In this document: positions 16,270 through 25,198 of the stretch, piece after piece
Numbering within the stretch: the stretch's first letter is position 1
Layout: every line of letters starts with the position of its first letter
Origin: CBDCFV01 sp965216425
Lineage (GTDB): Bacteria > Chloroflexota > Dehalococcoidia > Lucifugimonadales > UBA3495
Length of the DNA: 64,000 bases
Assembly: GCA_965216425.1 (NCBI GenBank)
Contig: CBDCFV010000005.1
Span: 1,116,001 to 1,180,000, forward strand
Reading direction: 5' to 3'
The notes under the pieces: model-generated
What the model was told of the DNA's origin: nothing
The model's database searches: none
What the model saw: only the letters and a program-made list of their open reading frames with translations
Position numbers and translations under genes: made by a program

Positions 16270-17346
16270 ATGACATTGCAACGGTCTACCCTGTACCCGG
16301 TTGCCGCCGGTTCCGGCGCCAGGTTTGAAGCCTGCGACGGTTGGGAGCTTCCGAAGGCCTACACGGACGATGCCTCAGAATACGCGGCGTTGACCACGGC
16401 TGCGGCGGTCTACGACAATTCCCACTTGGGCCGCTTGAAGGCCACCGGCGAAGACGCGCTGGACCTGATTAACCGGCTGTCCACCAACAACGTGCTAGAC
16501 TTAGCTCCGGGCCAGGGCGCGCCCACCATCCTCACGACAGACCGGGGCCGTATCCTGGATTTGATCGGCGTGGTGAACGTGAGCGACTACGTGTTGCTGC
16601 TCACCAGCACGGGGGCCCAGCAGCAGGTAATCGACTGGCTGGACCGTTACACCATCATGGAAGACCTCATAGTAGAGGACGTTACCTCCCAAGACACCCT
16701 GCTCTCAGTGCTGGGACCCGAAAGCGCCGCCGTGTTGGCTCAAGCTGCGGCTGTCGAATTGGATGAACTCCGCCCGTACCATTCGATATTGACCAACATA
16801 TCAGGGCACGAGGTGCGAATTATCAGCCGGCCCCTGGGTGAGTTGCCCAACTTTGACCTGCTGACGTCCCATGACGCGGCAGCAGAGGTGTGGCAATGCC
16901 TGCTAGCCTCCGGCGTCATCCCCGCAGGCGAAGACGCCTTTCAAGCCATACGGATGGACTATGCGGTGCCGGTCCTTGGCCGGGAACTTGGAGATTCCTA
17001 CAACCCGCTGGAAGCGGGCTTGATCGGGTCGATAGACTTTGCCAAGGGATGCTACATCGGCCAGGAGGTCATCGCCAGGCTGGATACCTATCAAAAGGTC
17101 CAGAAACATCTTGCCCGGCTGAAGTTCTCCGCCGATGCCCAAGTTTCCCAAGGGGACTTGATGCGGAGCGAAGGGCGCGACGTCGGGTTGGTAACTTCCG
17201 TGGCTCGAATACCGACCGACGGCCAGGTGATCGGGTTGGGATACGTACGGAAGGCCAACGCCAAAATTGGCACCATTCTGGAGCTAGAGGCTGGGTCCGC
17301 CGAGATCACCGCGCTGCCCCAGATGTTCGGCCCGGGACAAGACTAG
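16270..17346 (+). CDS. ygfZ: Folate-binding YgfZ/GcvT-like protein (Fe-S cluster maintenance)
   Basis: 358 residues of the GcvT/YgfZ fold. KGCYIGQE at about residues 259-266 is the YgfZ signature (K-G-C-Y/F-x-G-Q-E), which separates it from true aminomethyltransferase. The N-terminus (VYDNSHLGRLKATGEDALDLINRLSTN) and C-terminal barrel (ADAQVSQGDLM, IGLGYVRKANA) are complete. YgfZ/IBA57 proteins bind tetrahydrofolate and help A-type carriers mature Fe-S enzymes, so its position after an A-type carrier gene makes sense. The ATG at 16270 follows GGAGG, and the longer ORF from 16159 is rejected because it runs through the terminator. Confidence 0.85.
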   Translation: MTLQRSTLYPVAAGSGARFEACDGWELPKAYTDDASEYAALTTAAAVYDNSHLGRLKATGEDALDLINRLSTNNVLDLAPGQGAPTILTTDRGRILDLIGVVNVSDYVLLLTSTGAQQQVIDWLDRYTIMEDLIVEDVTSQDTLLSVLGPESAAVLAQAAAVELDELRPYHSILTNISGHEVRIISRPLGELPNFDLLTSHDAAAEVWQCLLASGVIPAGEDAFQAIRMDYAVPVLGRELGDSYNPLEAGLIGSIDFAKGCYIGQEVIARLDTYQKVQKHLARLKFSADAQVSQGDLMRSEGRDVGLVTSVARIPTDGQVIGLGYVRKANAKIGTILELEAGSAEITALPQMFGPGQD

Positions 17347-17367
17347 GAAAGGACCCCGCCGGTCCTG

Positions 17368-17925
17368 CTACACAACCCCGATTTGCCCGTCGGGGTTAGC
17401 GGACATCAAGGCTGAAAAGTCGTAGCCCCGCTTTTTCAACTCGTCGCTGCCTCCCTCTCCCCGGTCCAGGATGGCAAGCACTTTAACCACTTCGCAGCCC
17501 GAGGCTTCCGCAGCCTCTATGGCGTGGAATAACGACCCGCCGGTGGTGCAGGTGTCGTCGATTATGGCAACTCTGCTGCCGCGCTCAAGGTTGCCTTCCA
17601 CCACACTGGCAGTACCGTGGGACTTGGCCTCTTTCCTCACTATAAAGGCAGGAATCGGCCTTTCCTGCAAATGGCTCGACAACGCGACGGCGGCGACAAT
17701 GGGGTCAGCTCCAAGCGTAGGGCCCCCCAAGGCCTCGACACCGGCCTCGACCAGTACTGGCATTACAGCCTTGGCTATGAGGTACGCCCCTTCCGGATCG
17801 AGACTCAGTATGCGCCCATCGAAATAGTAGCTGCTCTTCTTCCCGGAAGTCAGGGTGAACTCCCCATACCTCAGCGCGCCTTTCTCCAAGGCAAGTTCCA
17901 AAAGGCGGTCAACTATTCCAGCCAC
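17368..17925 (-). CDS. pyrE: Orotate phosphoribosyltransferase
   Basis: A 185-residue PyrE. The PRPP-binding motif is VAIIDDTCTTGGSLFHAI at about residues 118-135. The N-terminus GEFTLTSGKKSSYYFDGRILSLDP and GGPTLGADPIVAAVA are typical of the enzyme. It converts orotate and PRPP to orotidine monophosphate. It is the last gene of a minus-strand obg-nadD-pyrE cluster, 21 bases after nadD, and may be cotranscribed. It converges on ygfZ with 21 bases between the stops. Confidence 0.92.
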   Translation of the reverse strand: MAGIVDRLLELALEKGALRYGEFTLTSGKKSSYYFDGRILSLDPEGAYLIAKAVMPVLVEAGVEALGGPTLGADPIVAAVALSSHLQERPIPAFIVRKEAKSHGTASVVEGNLERGSRVAIIDDTCTTGGSLFHAIEAAEASGCEVVKVLAILDRGEGGSDELKKRGYDFSALMSANPDGQIGVV

Positions 17926-17946
17926 GCGCGGCTCCTCCTCGGCAAT

Positions 17947-18561
17947 CTAGTCCGGTGAATAGCTCTGATACAGGCTGTGCTTGAGAATATAGTGGGATAC
18001 AGACTCAGGAACAAGATATCTGATCGGCTCCTTCCGGCGTATTCTCTCACGAACATCCGTGCCGCTGACCTCTATCACCGGAGAATCCAGCCGCACAACG
18101 CCGCCATCGGAGCACCCGAACTTCGACACCCACTGTCCGTCACCGGAAGATTCCTCCCCCTTCCTGGTAACAACGGCCAACGTGCAAAGCTGAAGGATCC
18201 TGTCAGGGTCCTTCCAGAGATGGAATTTCTCCAGAATGTCCTCCCCTATTATGAAGAATAGACTTATCCCTTCTTGAAAGGCATTGTGCAGTTCCTCCAG
18301 AGTATCCACCGTGTATGTCGTGCCGGCGCGGTGAACTTCCAGAGAGCAGACCTCGAAATCGGGATTATCGCCCGTGGCCAACTCCACCATGTGGAGACGG
18401 TCTTCCGCAGAAGCATAGGCGTCGTTGGCCCGCAGCCTCGGCTGGCCCGCGGGCATGAAAATCACCTTCTCCAAACCCAGCCTCAGGCGAGCTTCCTCAG
18501 CGATAATCAGATGCCCGATGTGAACGGGATCGAATGTCCCTCCCAGGACACCGACTTTCAC
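17947..18561 (-). CDS. nadD: Nicotinate-nucleotide adenylyltransferase
   Basis: 204 residues. VGVLGGTFDPVHIGHL is the HxGH nucleotidyltransferase motif, and the C-terminal SGTDVRERIRRKEPIRYLVPESVSHYI holds the second signature (ISxTxxR, here VSGTDVR) and the NadD-specific PxxVxxYI. It adenylates nicotinate mononucleotide, a step after nadC in NAD synthesis. The GTG start at 18561 is one base beyond the obg stop, so translation is probably coupled. The longer ORF from 18606 overlaps obg and starts outside the domain. Confidence 0.93.
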   Translation of the reverse strand: MKVGVLGGTFDPVHIGHLIIAEEARLRLGLEKVIFMPAGQPRLRANDAYASAEDRLHMVELATGDNPDFEVCSLEVHRAGTTYTVDTLEELHNAFQEGISLFFIIGEDILEKFHLWKDPDRILQLCTLAVVTRKGEESSGDGQWVSKFGCSDGGVVRLDSPVIEVSGTDVRERIRRKEPIRYLVPESVSHYILKHSLYQSYSPD

Positions 18562-18562
18562 G

Positions 18563-19858
18563 CTAGAACCATCCCATCTCTGACTTGCCGATGCGAATAG
18601 TATCACCGGCTTCTATCCCGGCCTCTTGCAGCATGGCGGCAACACCGCACCTCCGCATCTCGTTCCAAAGCTGCAACAAAACTCGATTATCCCGCGTATC
18701 CGCACCAGCCAAGAGGCGTTCCAACTCCTCGGATTGGACCCTGTACGCCCCGCCCTCAACACTGATTCTGTTGAGCCTGCGCGACGCCCTTGCTCGCTTA
18801 AAGGGACCAATCTGCTCACGTTCATCATCAACCGGCTTTGCTGACTCTGAGAGCAATTGCACCACCTGACCCAGCATGTCATTAACGCCCTCGCCGGTGA
18901 CCGCGGATATGAAGCAGACCGGGACATCTTCATCGTCGGCCGGCTGCCAAGCCTTCATGCGATGACGAACATCATCGGAGATTTCCTTTTTCCTATCCCT
19001 CACCTCGGTAACGTCGACCTTGTTCACAACCACAATCTGGGGTTTTTCCCGCACCAACGGACTGAACTGCTCCAGCTCATTGTTCAGCATATCCAAGTCC
19101 GCGCCCGGGTCTTCCTGAGTACCATCCAACAAGTGCACGTAAACCCGGGCCCTCTCGGCGTGCCTCAGGAACTGATGTCCCAATCCGACGCCCTTGTGGG
19201 CGCCCTCCAACAACCCGGGTACTTCCATCATCACAAAACTCTTGTCCTGGTACCCGACGACTCCCAGGATAGGATCCACCGTGGTAAATGGATAGTCGGC
19301 TACCTTGGGTTTTGCGGCGGAACATCGGGAGATCAATGTGGACTTACCGGCGTTAGGCTTGGCCAACAGCCCAACGTCTGCTAACAGCTTGAGTTCCAGG
19401 AACAGAATCGCCCGCTCACCTCGCTCACCGCGCTGTGAGAGTAGAGGCTCCTGATTCGTGGGAGACACGAACCGGGTATTTCCCCAGCCTCCACGTCCGC
19501 CTTCGGCGATCATGACTTCGGAAGTGTCGCTGATGTCAGCAAAAATTGACCGGCTGCCATCGGCTTCCTGCAGCCAGACAACGGTACCGAGAGGGACTGG
19601 AATCCGGCGGTGTTCACCATTGCCCCCGCGTTGCTTCTTCCCACGTCCATGGGCCCCGCGGTCCACGTAGATCGTGCTAGTAAACTTCAGGTGCAGAAGA
19701 GTATTCAATGACGAGTCGCCGTACAGATATGCACTTCCTCCATCCCCACCGTCTCCCCCATCCGGTCCCCCATTCGGGCGGTATTTCTCACGCAGGAAAC
19801 TTACACAACCGTTACCACCATCTCCCGCTTTTATATCTAACCTAACTGTATCAATCAA
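18563..19858 (-). CDS. obg: Obg/CgtA family GTPase
   Basis: 431 residues with all three Obg parts: the glycine-rich N-terminal fold (IKAGDGGNGCVSF, GPDGGDGGDGGSAYL), the GTPase domain with G1 LLAKPNAGKSTLI, G3 related to VMMEVPGLLEGAH (where the usual D is replaced by E-V) and G4 VNKVD, and a C-terminal OCT domain. Obg proteins act in 50S subunit assembly and stress control. The start codon is TTG with a weak ribosome site. The upstream 370 bases are AT-rich. It leads the obg-nadD-pyrE cluster. Confidence 0.92.
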   Translation of the reverse strand: MIDTVRLDIKAGDGGNGCVSFLREKYRPNGGPDGGDGGDGGSAYLYGDSSLNTLLHLKFTSTIYVDRGAHGRGKKQRGGNGEHRRIPVPLGTVVWLQEADGSRSIFADISDTSEVMIAEGGRGGWGNTRFVSPTNQEPLLSQRGERGERAILFLELKLLADVGLLAKPNAGKSTLISRCSAAKPKVADYPFTTVDPILGVVGYQDKSFVMMEVPGLLEGAHKGVGLGHQFLRHAERARVYVHLLDGTQEDPGADLDMLNNELEQFSPLVREKPQIVVVNKVDVTEVRDRKKEISDDVRHRMKAWQPADDEDVPVCFISAVTGEGVNDMLGQVVQLLSESAKPVDDEREQIGPFKRARASRRLNRISVEGGAYRVQSEELERLLAGADTRDNRVLLQLWNEMRRCGVAAMLQEAGIEAGDTIRIGKSEMGWF

Positions 19859-20227
19859 AATATGGCCTTTATAACACTATTGGTAATGACGTTGACGCAG
19901 TGGATAACCAACTATAAGCATACGTGGAATCAAGTTGATTTCTTGTATTTTAACATGGGCGCCTATTGCAGAATTGTGGAGAACAGGACAATGATCGTCG
20001 ACCTCGCCGATAGGCTTCTGGATGGGCTTTTTGCCGGGCCTATGTAAAGGGCATGGTCCAGGGAGCGGATGTGGACAACCAGCCGGATGCTTCAACCAGT
20101 GATCATGAGTTGCCAACTGTAGTTGTGGCGAGCAACCGGTGAACACGGCCGACCCTGTTTAATGCCATTGTATGCTTCAGACGGCGGTGTTATTCTGGGC
20201 CAGCCTTCAGTGTGCCAAGTTACTGTC
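19859..20227. other. Divergent intergenic region between obg and a lipoprotein gene
   Basis: 369 bases, AT-rich between about 19850 and 19990 compared with its surroundings, so a likely place for the obg and lipoprotein gene promoters. I could not pick a convincing -35/-10 pair on either strand. No gene or known repeat is seen. Confidence 0.4.
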
Positions 20228-21604
20228 ATGCGGGGCTCCGTGAGACAATGGTGTTCATCGAAGAAACTACTGATATTGGTATTGTTGTTGCCTGTGCTTG
20301 TCGTCATAGGATGCCGCGAGCAGGTAAGCTCGGTGGAAGACCCACAGGGCAAAGAGTCGGGTGATGAAGTTGTTTCTACTCCGGGAGATATTGGTTTGGC
20401 GGTGAACCGGATAACATACGTCAATCCCTATGGTGAGTTGTTCATTATAAACCCGGATGGCACGGACCAGTTGAAATTGACCGGAGGCTCCTTGTTGGGA
20501 GGTGGTAGAGAAGCCGTCCTGGCCGCGCCAACTCTGCGCTTGGATAGCTTTTACGCTTGGCCGACTTGGTCGCCAGACGGGACTAAATTGGCCGCATCGA
20601 GGGTGCAAGTGGCCGGAAGGCAGGCCGAAGTGACCCTGGAGGTCATTTACCCATCGACCGGGAGAGTGGAAACAGCATTCCGTAATGCCACGCCAGGGAT
20701 GGTTGCCGATGGGACGCCCCATTACATTTACTGGGCGCCCGACAGCAGGTCTCTGGCTTTTCTTGCTTCTACTTCTGATGGTTTGGCGCTCCATGTTGTC
20801 GATGCTATTACCTTGTCGGAACCCGTCGTAGTTGCTTCGGGCGCACCTCTGTACTTCCACTGGGCCAGGACCAGCCAATCTTTGCTGGCTCACGTAGGCG
20901 AGGACATACTGCGAATTGAAGAGCCTTTCGGCGTTGCCCCCTCGCCTGTGGCCTCAGCGGACTTGGGGTTTCGTGTGGCGGCGTTGTCTCCTGACGGAAC
21001 GAGGATGGTGTATCTCGGCAGTGGGACCGACGCCGGCTTCCTGGTTTCCGGGTCGGCCGCCGGCGCCATAACAAGCGCCAAGGTGCTGGAAGTGGGGTCG
21101 CGCTCCGCGGTTGCTTGGTCTCCTGACGGTGAACGGTTGGCGGTGGTAGACCAGGATAACCCTAGTGTGCCTGCTTTTGATAGATTACGGGTGGTCCGAG
21201 AGGACGGGAGCGAAGAACGCACGCTGGCGGAGGGCCATGTCATGGCTTTCTACTGGTCTCCGGCGGGTGACCGACTGGCATGGGTTACATTGGACGTGGA
21301 TGAGCAGGAGTTCGTTTGGTGGGTGGGCAATGTATCCGGCGAGGAAGCAAAGCCGTTGTTCCGCTTCCAGCCATCAGGGGAAGTACTGATGATGTTGAGC
21401 TTCTTCGACCAGTACGCCTATTCCCACTCTCCTTGGTCTCCTGACGGCGCTATGCTGGTGGTGGCGGGGGCGCGGGAGCAACCAATGGAGCGCCGCAACG
21501 GTCACACGCCTGGCGGCTCCTACATTTACGTTATTCAGGTGGACGGGTCTGGCGACCCGCAGGAGTTGGCGGCAGGGAACCTGGCGTTCTGGTCCTGGAA
21601 TTAA
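20228..21604 (+). CDS. Predicted lipoprotein with TolB/WD40-like beta-propeller
   Basis: 458 residues from the ATG at 20228. KKLLILVLLLPVLVVIGC is a lipoprotein signal with the lipobox ending VVIGC. The rest carries repeated propeller strands of the PD40/TolB type: WSPDGTKLAAS, WAPDSRSLAFL, LSPDGTRMVYL, WSPDGERLAVV, WSPAGDRLAWV and WSPDGAMLVVA, so at least six blades. It should sit outside the membrane. Such propellers bind partners or substrates, but none can be named. The longer ORF from 20123 adds residues before the signal peptide and is not used. Confidence 0.8.
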   Translation: MRGSVRQWCSSKKLLILVLLLPVLVVIGCREQVSSVEDPQGKESGDEVVSTPGDIGLAVNRITYVNPYGELFIINPDGTDQLKLTGGSLLGGGREAVLAAPTLRLDSFYAWPTWSPDGTKLAASRVQVAGRQAEVTLEVIYPSTGRVETAFRNATPGMVADGTPHYIYWAPDSRSLAFLASTSDGLALHVVDAITLSEPVVVASGAPLYFHWARTSQSLLAHVGEDILRIEEPFGVAPSPVASADLGFRVAALSPDGTRMVYLGSGTDAGFLVSGSAAGAITSAKVLEVGSRSAVAWSPDGERLAVVDQDNPSVPAFDRLRVVREDGSEERTLAEGHVMAFYWSPAGDRLAWVTLDVDEQEFVWWVGNVSGEEAKPLFRFQPSGEVLMMLSFFDQYAYSHSPWSPDGAMLVVAGAREQPMERRNGHTPGGSYIYVIQVDGSGDPQELAAGNLAFWSWN

Positions 21605-21665
21605 CGAAAGCCGGTGGGTCCCAACCAACTTTGAGTCACACCCGACAGGCGACAGACCGGGTAAG

Positions 21666-21694
21666 TTGACACTGTTTTGGCTTGGGTGTAGCGT
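21666..21694 (+). promoter_or_regulatory. Candidate promoter for larE-larB-MFS
   Basis: A perfect TTGACA at 21666-21671, a 17-base spacer, and TAGCGT at 21689-21694 as a weak -10. The larE ATG at 21753 lies 59 bases further on. Confidence 0.45.
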
Positions 21695-21752
21695 ACCCTA
21701 AACCCCAATGATCAATCCTGACACCGGTTCAGGCCTGAAGGCTGGAGAAGAA

Positions 21753-22595
21753 ATGGCTACTGATCCCGAGGACGCCCGGTCCACCGCCGAAAAGATGGAG
21801 ACCCTGAAAGCCAACCTCCAAGGAATGGGATCGGTCATGGTGGCCTACTCCGGAGGGGCCGATAGCGCGTTTCTCGCAGCCACCGCTCACGAGGTGCTGG
21901 GAGAGCAAGCCTTGGCTGTTACAGCCGAGTCGCCCAGCCTTGCGCCATCAGAACTGCGGGACGCAATCTCGTTGGCGGAGAGCCTTGGTCTCAAGCACAA
22001 GGTAATACAGACTGCCGAGGTGGAGCGGCCCGACTACCAAGCCAACAACCCCAACCGCTGCTTCTTTTGCAAGGATGAACTGTACACCCACATGAGCGGG
22101 ATACTGGAATCCGAAGGATATAGCTGGCTGGCCAACGGTACCAACGTGGACGACCTAGGCGACTTCCGGCCCGGATTGGACGCGGCGAAGCAGTACGGAG
22201 TACGCAGCCCGTTGGTGGAAGCCGGTCTTACGAAGTCCGAGATCAGGACTCTGTCCAACGCCGCCGGGCTGCCCACGTGGGACAAACCGGCCCAAGCTTG
22301 TCTTTCCTCCCGCATCCCCTACGGCACTCCCGTTTCCGTGGAGGCGTTGACCCGCATCGGCAAGGCCGAAGAGTACCTGCGCGACCTGGGCATCAAACAG
22401 CTTCGAGTGCGCCACCACGGGGTCGTGGCCCGGATCGAGGTTGCGCCGTCGGACTTTCACGTTTTGCTGGACGACGACCTACGCACCGGCATAGCCAAGC
22501 ATTTCCGCTCCATCGGCTATGCCTACGTTACCTTGGACCTGGAAGGCTTCCGCTCCGGCAGCATGAATGAAGTGTTGAAGGTGACGAGGAGCTAA
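21753..22595 (+). CDS. larE: ATP-dependent sacrificial sulfur transferase LarE
   Basis: 280 residues. The PP-loop VAYSGGADSAFLA (about residues 31-43) binds ATP. NRCFFCKDELY and ACLSSRIPYG follow, and Cys183 in the latter matches, from memory, the sacrificial Cys176 of Lactobacillus plantarum LarE. In that system LarE gives up its cysteine sulfur to the pyridinium bis-carboxylate made by LarB during nickel-pincer cofactor synthesis. GGAG lies five bases before the chosen ATG; the longer ORF from 21708 is less likely. The gene is followed directly by larB and an MFS gene. No larC or larA is in the window. Confidence 0.9.
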   Translation: MATDPEDARSTAEKMETLKANLQGMGSVMVAYSGGADSAFLAATAHEVLGEQALAVTAESPSLAPSELRDAISLAESLGLKHKVIQTAEVERPDYQANNPNRCFFCKDELYTHMSGILESEGYSWLANGTNVDDLGDFRPGLDAAKQYGVRSPLVEAGLTKSEIRTLSNAAGLPTWDKPAQACLSSRIPYGTPVSVEALTRIGKAEEYLRDLGIKQLRVRHHGVVARIEVAPSDFHVLLDDDLRTGIAKHFRSIGYAYVTLDLEGFRSGSMNEVLKVTRS

Positions 22596-22597
22596 CC

Positions 22598-23365
22598 ATC
22601 GACGACTCTCGCCTGCGCCAAGTCCTGCACCGGTTCAAGAGTGACGCCCTGTCTTTGGACGATGCGATGACGGAACTGCGGGACTTTCCCTATCAGGACT
22701 TGGACTTCGCCAAGGTCGATCATGACAGGGCTGTCCGACGCGGTTTTCCCGAAGTAGTGTTCGGACAGGGAAAGACTCCCCAACAAATCGTCTCCATCTC
22801 CGAGGCCCTTTTGCGGCATTCGGACGTCCTGCTGGTCACTCGGGCCAACGAAGAGGCTTACGCGGCGGTGTTGGACAACATCCCCGACGCTCAGTACGAC
22901 CGGGCAGCGCGGGCCGTGATAGTGGACAGGCGTGTCCAGAAACAACCAACGCCCGGAGTCCTTGTGCTTTGCGCCGGGACCTCGGACCTGCCGGTTGCTA
23001 CCGAGGCCGCCATAACGGCGGAGCTGATGGGCTCCGGCGTTGAACGAATTGCCGACGTGGGCGTGGCCGGCATCCAACGACTGCTGGACCAGCGGGACGC
23101 TCTGGAGAGGGCCAAGGTGATAGTGGTCGTCGCTGGCATGGAGGGGGCGCTGCCGTCCGTAGTGGGCGGGCTGGTGAAAGCTCCGGTCATCGCCGTTCCC
23201 ACCAGCATCGGCTATGGGGCCAGCTACCAAGGCTTGGCCGCCCTGCTGGCGATGCTGAACAGTTGCGTTCCCGGCATCGGAGTCGTCAACATCGACAACG
23301 GGTTCGGGGCTGGGTACCTTGCGGCCCTGATCAACGGGGGAACCTCCACGACAACGACTGAATGA
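22598..23365 (+). CDS. larB: LarB, nickel-pincer cofactor biosynthesis (pyridinium-3,5-bisthiocarboxylate pathway)
   Basis: The C-terminal two thirds (VLCAGTSDLPVATEAAITAEL, DVGVAGIQRLL, VVAGMEGALPSVVGGLV, VPTSIGYGASYQGLAALL) is the AIR-carboxylase-like domain of LarB, which carboxylates nicotinate adenine dinucleotide. The usual N-terminal helix is present in frame upstream of the first ordinary start: RLRQVLHRFKSDALSLDDAM. No ATG, GTG or TTG exists between the in-frame stop at 22568 and TTG at 22655. ATC at 22598 sits seven bases after GGAG and gives the full N-terminus, so it is used here. CTG at 22613 or TTG at 22655 are alternatives. Confidence 0.8.
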   Translation: MDDSRLRQVLHRFKSDALSLDDAMTELRDFPYQDLDFAKVDHDRAVRRGFPEVVFGQGKTPQQIVSISEALLRHSDVLLVTRANEEAYAAVLDNIPDAQYDRAARAVIVDRRVQKQPTPGVLVLCAGTSDLPVATEAAITAELMGSGVERIADVGVAGIQRLLDQRDALERAKVIVVVAGMEGALPSVVGGLVKAPVIAVPTSIGYGASYQGLAALLAMLNSCVPGIGVVNIDNGFGAGYLAALINGGTSTTTTE

Positions 23366-24585
23366 CGCAGGATGCGAGGCCGTCAAGCGGCCTGCCGCAG
23401 TTAAGCCGGTACCGCTACTTCATCGCCGGGATGGTGTTGTCGGCCCATTTCGCCATCGGCCTGAACCTTTTTTCCGTAGCTCCCATCATCTCCGAGGTCA
23501 TCCGCGACTACGGTATCAATAGCAGCGCCGCCAGCCTGCTCATGTCGCTGCCGTTGCTGGTTGCAGCCGCGTTCGGGTTGCCGGGAGGGGTGATTACCGG
23601 CCGCTTGGGCCACGTCCGGTCTTTTGGGATCGGATGGTTCCTCATAGCATTGGTGACGGCCTCCGCCATCGCCCCCAACTTTCTGACTCTTCTGGGTTTG
23701 CGGCTGTTCTACGGGCTCAGTTTCGCACTTGTGCTGACGGTCACCGGCCCAATACTGTTGCACTGGTTCAGCAGCAGAGAGGTGCTGGTGATGAACGGGT
23801 TGAACACCGCCGTCCTCAGCTTGGGCATCGCCGTATCCGTGCCCACGTCAGCCCTCCTCGCCAACGAAGTCGGGTGGCAGAATGCTATGGGCGCCTTCGG
23901 GGCTATTGGAGTGCTGGGAACGGTGGCTTGGGTCTGGTTTGGCAGGGGGGCCGGAGCGGCAGTCCCGCACTCGGCGCTGGTGCCGGTTGGGGAGATACTG
24001 AGAGTTATCCGGTCCCGTCCGATTGTCCTGTTACTGGCTGCCGACGCCGGGGTGCTGGTGCAGTACACGGCGCTGACGGCTTGGCTGCCGACGTTCTATG
24101 CGGAAGCCAGGGGAATGACGCCCACCCAGGCCGGGTTCGTTACCGGGTTGCTCCCCTTCGTTGGCATCTTCGCGGTGTTGTTGGGAGGCTTTCTCCCGTT
24201 GCGTATCGGAACGCCCAAGGTCTACTTCATCATTCCGGGGTTGATGATTGCCGTGGGAGGCCCCGGGGCGTTTCTGCTGGGCAACCCGGCCGGCATTTAT
24301 GTGTCCCTTATGCTGGTGGGCATAGGGTCGTGGCTGTATGTTCCGACGTTGCTATCGCGCTCGATGGAGGCGGTGGGCATGGTTCCCAGCTACGTCGCCA
24401 TCGTCTGGGGATCTTTGATTACTTTCTCCGGCTTTGGAATGTTCCTCTCTCCGATCATCGTGGGAGCGGCGAGGGATGTGTCCGGCAGCTTCATGCCCGG
24501 GTTCGCCATCTGCGCCATTGCAAGTTTGACTTTGCTCCTGGCCGGGATAGCCATGACCAAGTCACCCGCCCCTTCCCGGGCATGA
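23362..24585 (+). CDS. MFS transporter
   Basis: 407 residues with about 12 hydrophobic segments in the usual 6+6 layout. GGVITGRLGHVRSFGIG between segments 2 and 3 is the MFS motif A region. It resembles the cyanate/nitrate-type (CynX/NarK-like) antiporters only in general. It overlaps larB by four bases (ATGA), so it is translationally coupled and the third gene of a larE-larB operon. Its substrate may relate to that pathway, such as a hydroxy acid or a cofactor precursor, but this is inference. Confidence 0.82.
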   Translation: MTQDARPSSGLPQLSRYRYFIAGMVLSAHFAIGLNLFSVAPIISEVIRDYGINSSAASLLMSLPLLVAAAFGLPGGVITGRLGHVRSFGIGWFLIALVTASAIAPNFLTLLGLRLFYGLSFALVLTVTGPILLHWFSSREVLVMNGLNTAVLSLGIAVSVPTSALLANEVGWQNAMGAFGAIGVLGTVAWVWFGRGAGAAVPHSALVPVGEILRVIRSRPIVLLLAADAGVLVQYTALTAWLPTFYAEARGMTPTQAGFVTGLLPFVGIFAVLLGGFLPLRIGTPKVYFIIPGLMIAVGGPGAFLLGNPAGIYVSLMLVGIGSWLYVPTLLSRSMEAVGMVPSYVAIVWGSLITFSGFGMFLSPIIVGAARDVSGSFMPGFAICAIASLTLLLAGIAMTKSPAPSRA

Positions 24586-24817
24586 GGTTGAGCTTAGGCC
24601 GAGGTCGAGGGAGAGGCCAGGAATTTCAGAAATGCGGACATTTTCGGACATTTCAGGACGTTGGGGAGGGCGCCTGAGTTGGAAGGGACTTCGAGGCTTC
24701 GGTTGGGTCCGGACAGCTTGTTCCTACGGGGTCTTTCCAATCATCAATCAGCGCGTTGCCTCAGTGGCTATACTGAATTTGTCCACGTCCAATGGGATGT
24801 TGAGGAGGACAAGTAGT

Positions 24818-24940
24818 ATGGTAAAGAGGTGCTTTCCGAGTTGGCAAGGGGGAAATATCAGTAAGGAGAAGGGGGAAAGTGAACGAGGCCATACCAACCA
24901 AGTAACCCCTTACTCTACCCCACTCCCGACCAATGGCTAA
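24818..24940 (+). CDS. Possible small protein of 40 residues
   Basis: AGGAGG lies nine bases before an ATG opening a 40-codon frame (MVKRCFPSWQGG...). TATACT at 24769-24774 could be a -10, but no -35 fits. The product is basic and polar with no recognisable domain. Its TAA stop is formed at the left edge of family A element copy 2. The larger ORF that contains it, from 24632, has no coding signal before this point. Low confidence, kept because of the strong ribosome site. Confidence 0.25.
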   Translation: MVKRCFPSWQGGNISKEKGESERGHTNQVTPYSTPLPTNG

Positions 24941-25123
24941 GAGACTATCCCTAAACCAATCAGTCTCGCTGATTTCCCCATGTCGCTGACCGAGGCTTAT
25001 AGATTCCCGCCTGCGCGGGAATGACGTGTTGGGTACGGGAATGATGGGTTGGGTGCGGGAATGACGTGTTGAGTGCGGGAATGATGGGTTGGGTGCTGCG
25101 ACAAGTTTGGAGATAGTTTCTAA
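24938..25123. repeat. Family A element, copy 2, with 20-bp internal tandem array
   Basis: Left end TAAGAGACTATCCCTAAACC, right end GGAGATAGTTTCTAAG. After the GATTCCCGCCTGCGCGGGAATGAC palindrome, four exact-length 20-bp units run from 25017 to 25096 (GGGAATGACGTGTTGGGTAC and variants, with alternating ACGTG and ATGGG). The rest of 24586-25198 holds no gene beyond the doubtful small ORF. Confidence 0.7.
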
Positions 25124-25198
25124 GGGCGCCGGATAATCCGAGCGCCCTTGTTATTTCATTGGTTTATAACCGAGTTTAGACGGCCTGGCGCCGTCCCG

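Noticed and set aside
22592..23386. 264-residue minus-strand ORF opposite larB
   Set aside because: Shadow of larB in the complementary frame; the larB protein has clear family motifs and this one has none.
24632..24817. Upstream part of a 102-residue ORF
   Set aside because: No ribosome site or recognisable sequence; only the last 40 codons have a good start signal and are listed separately at low confidence.
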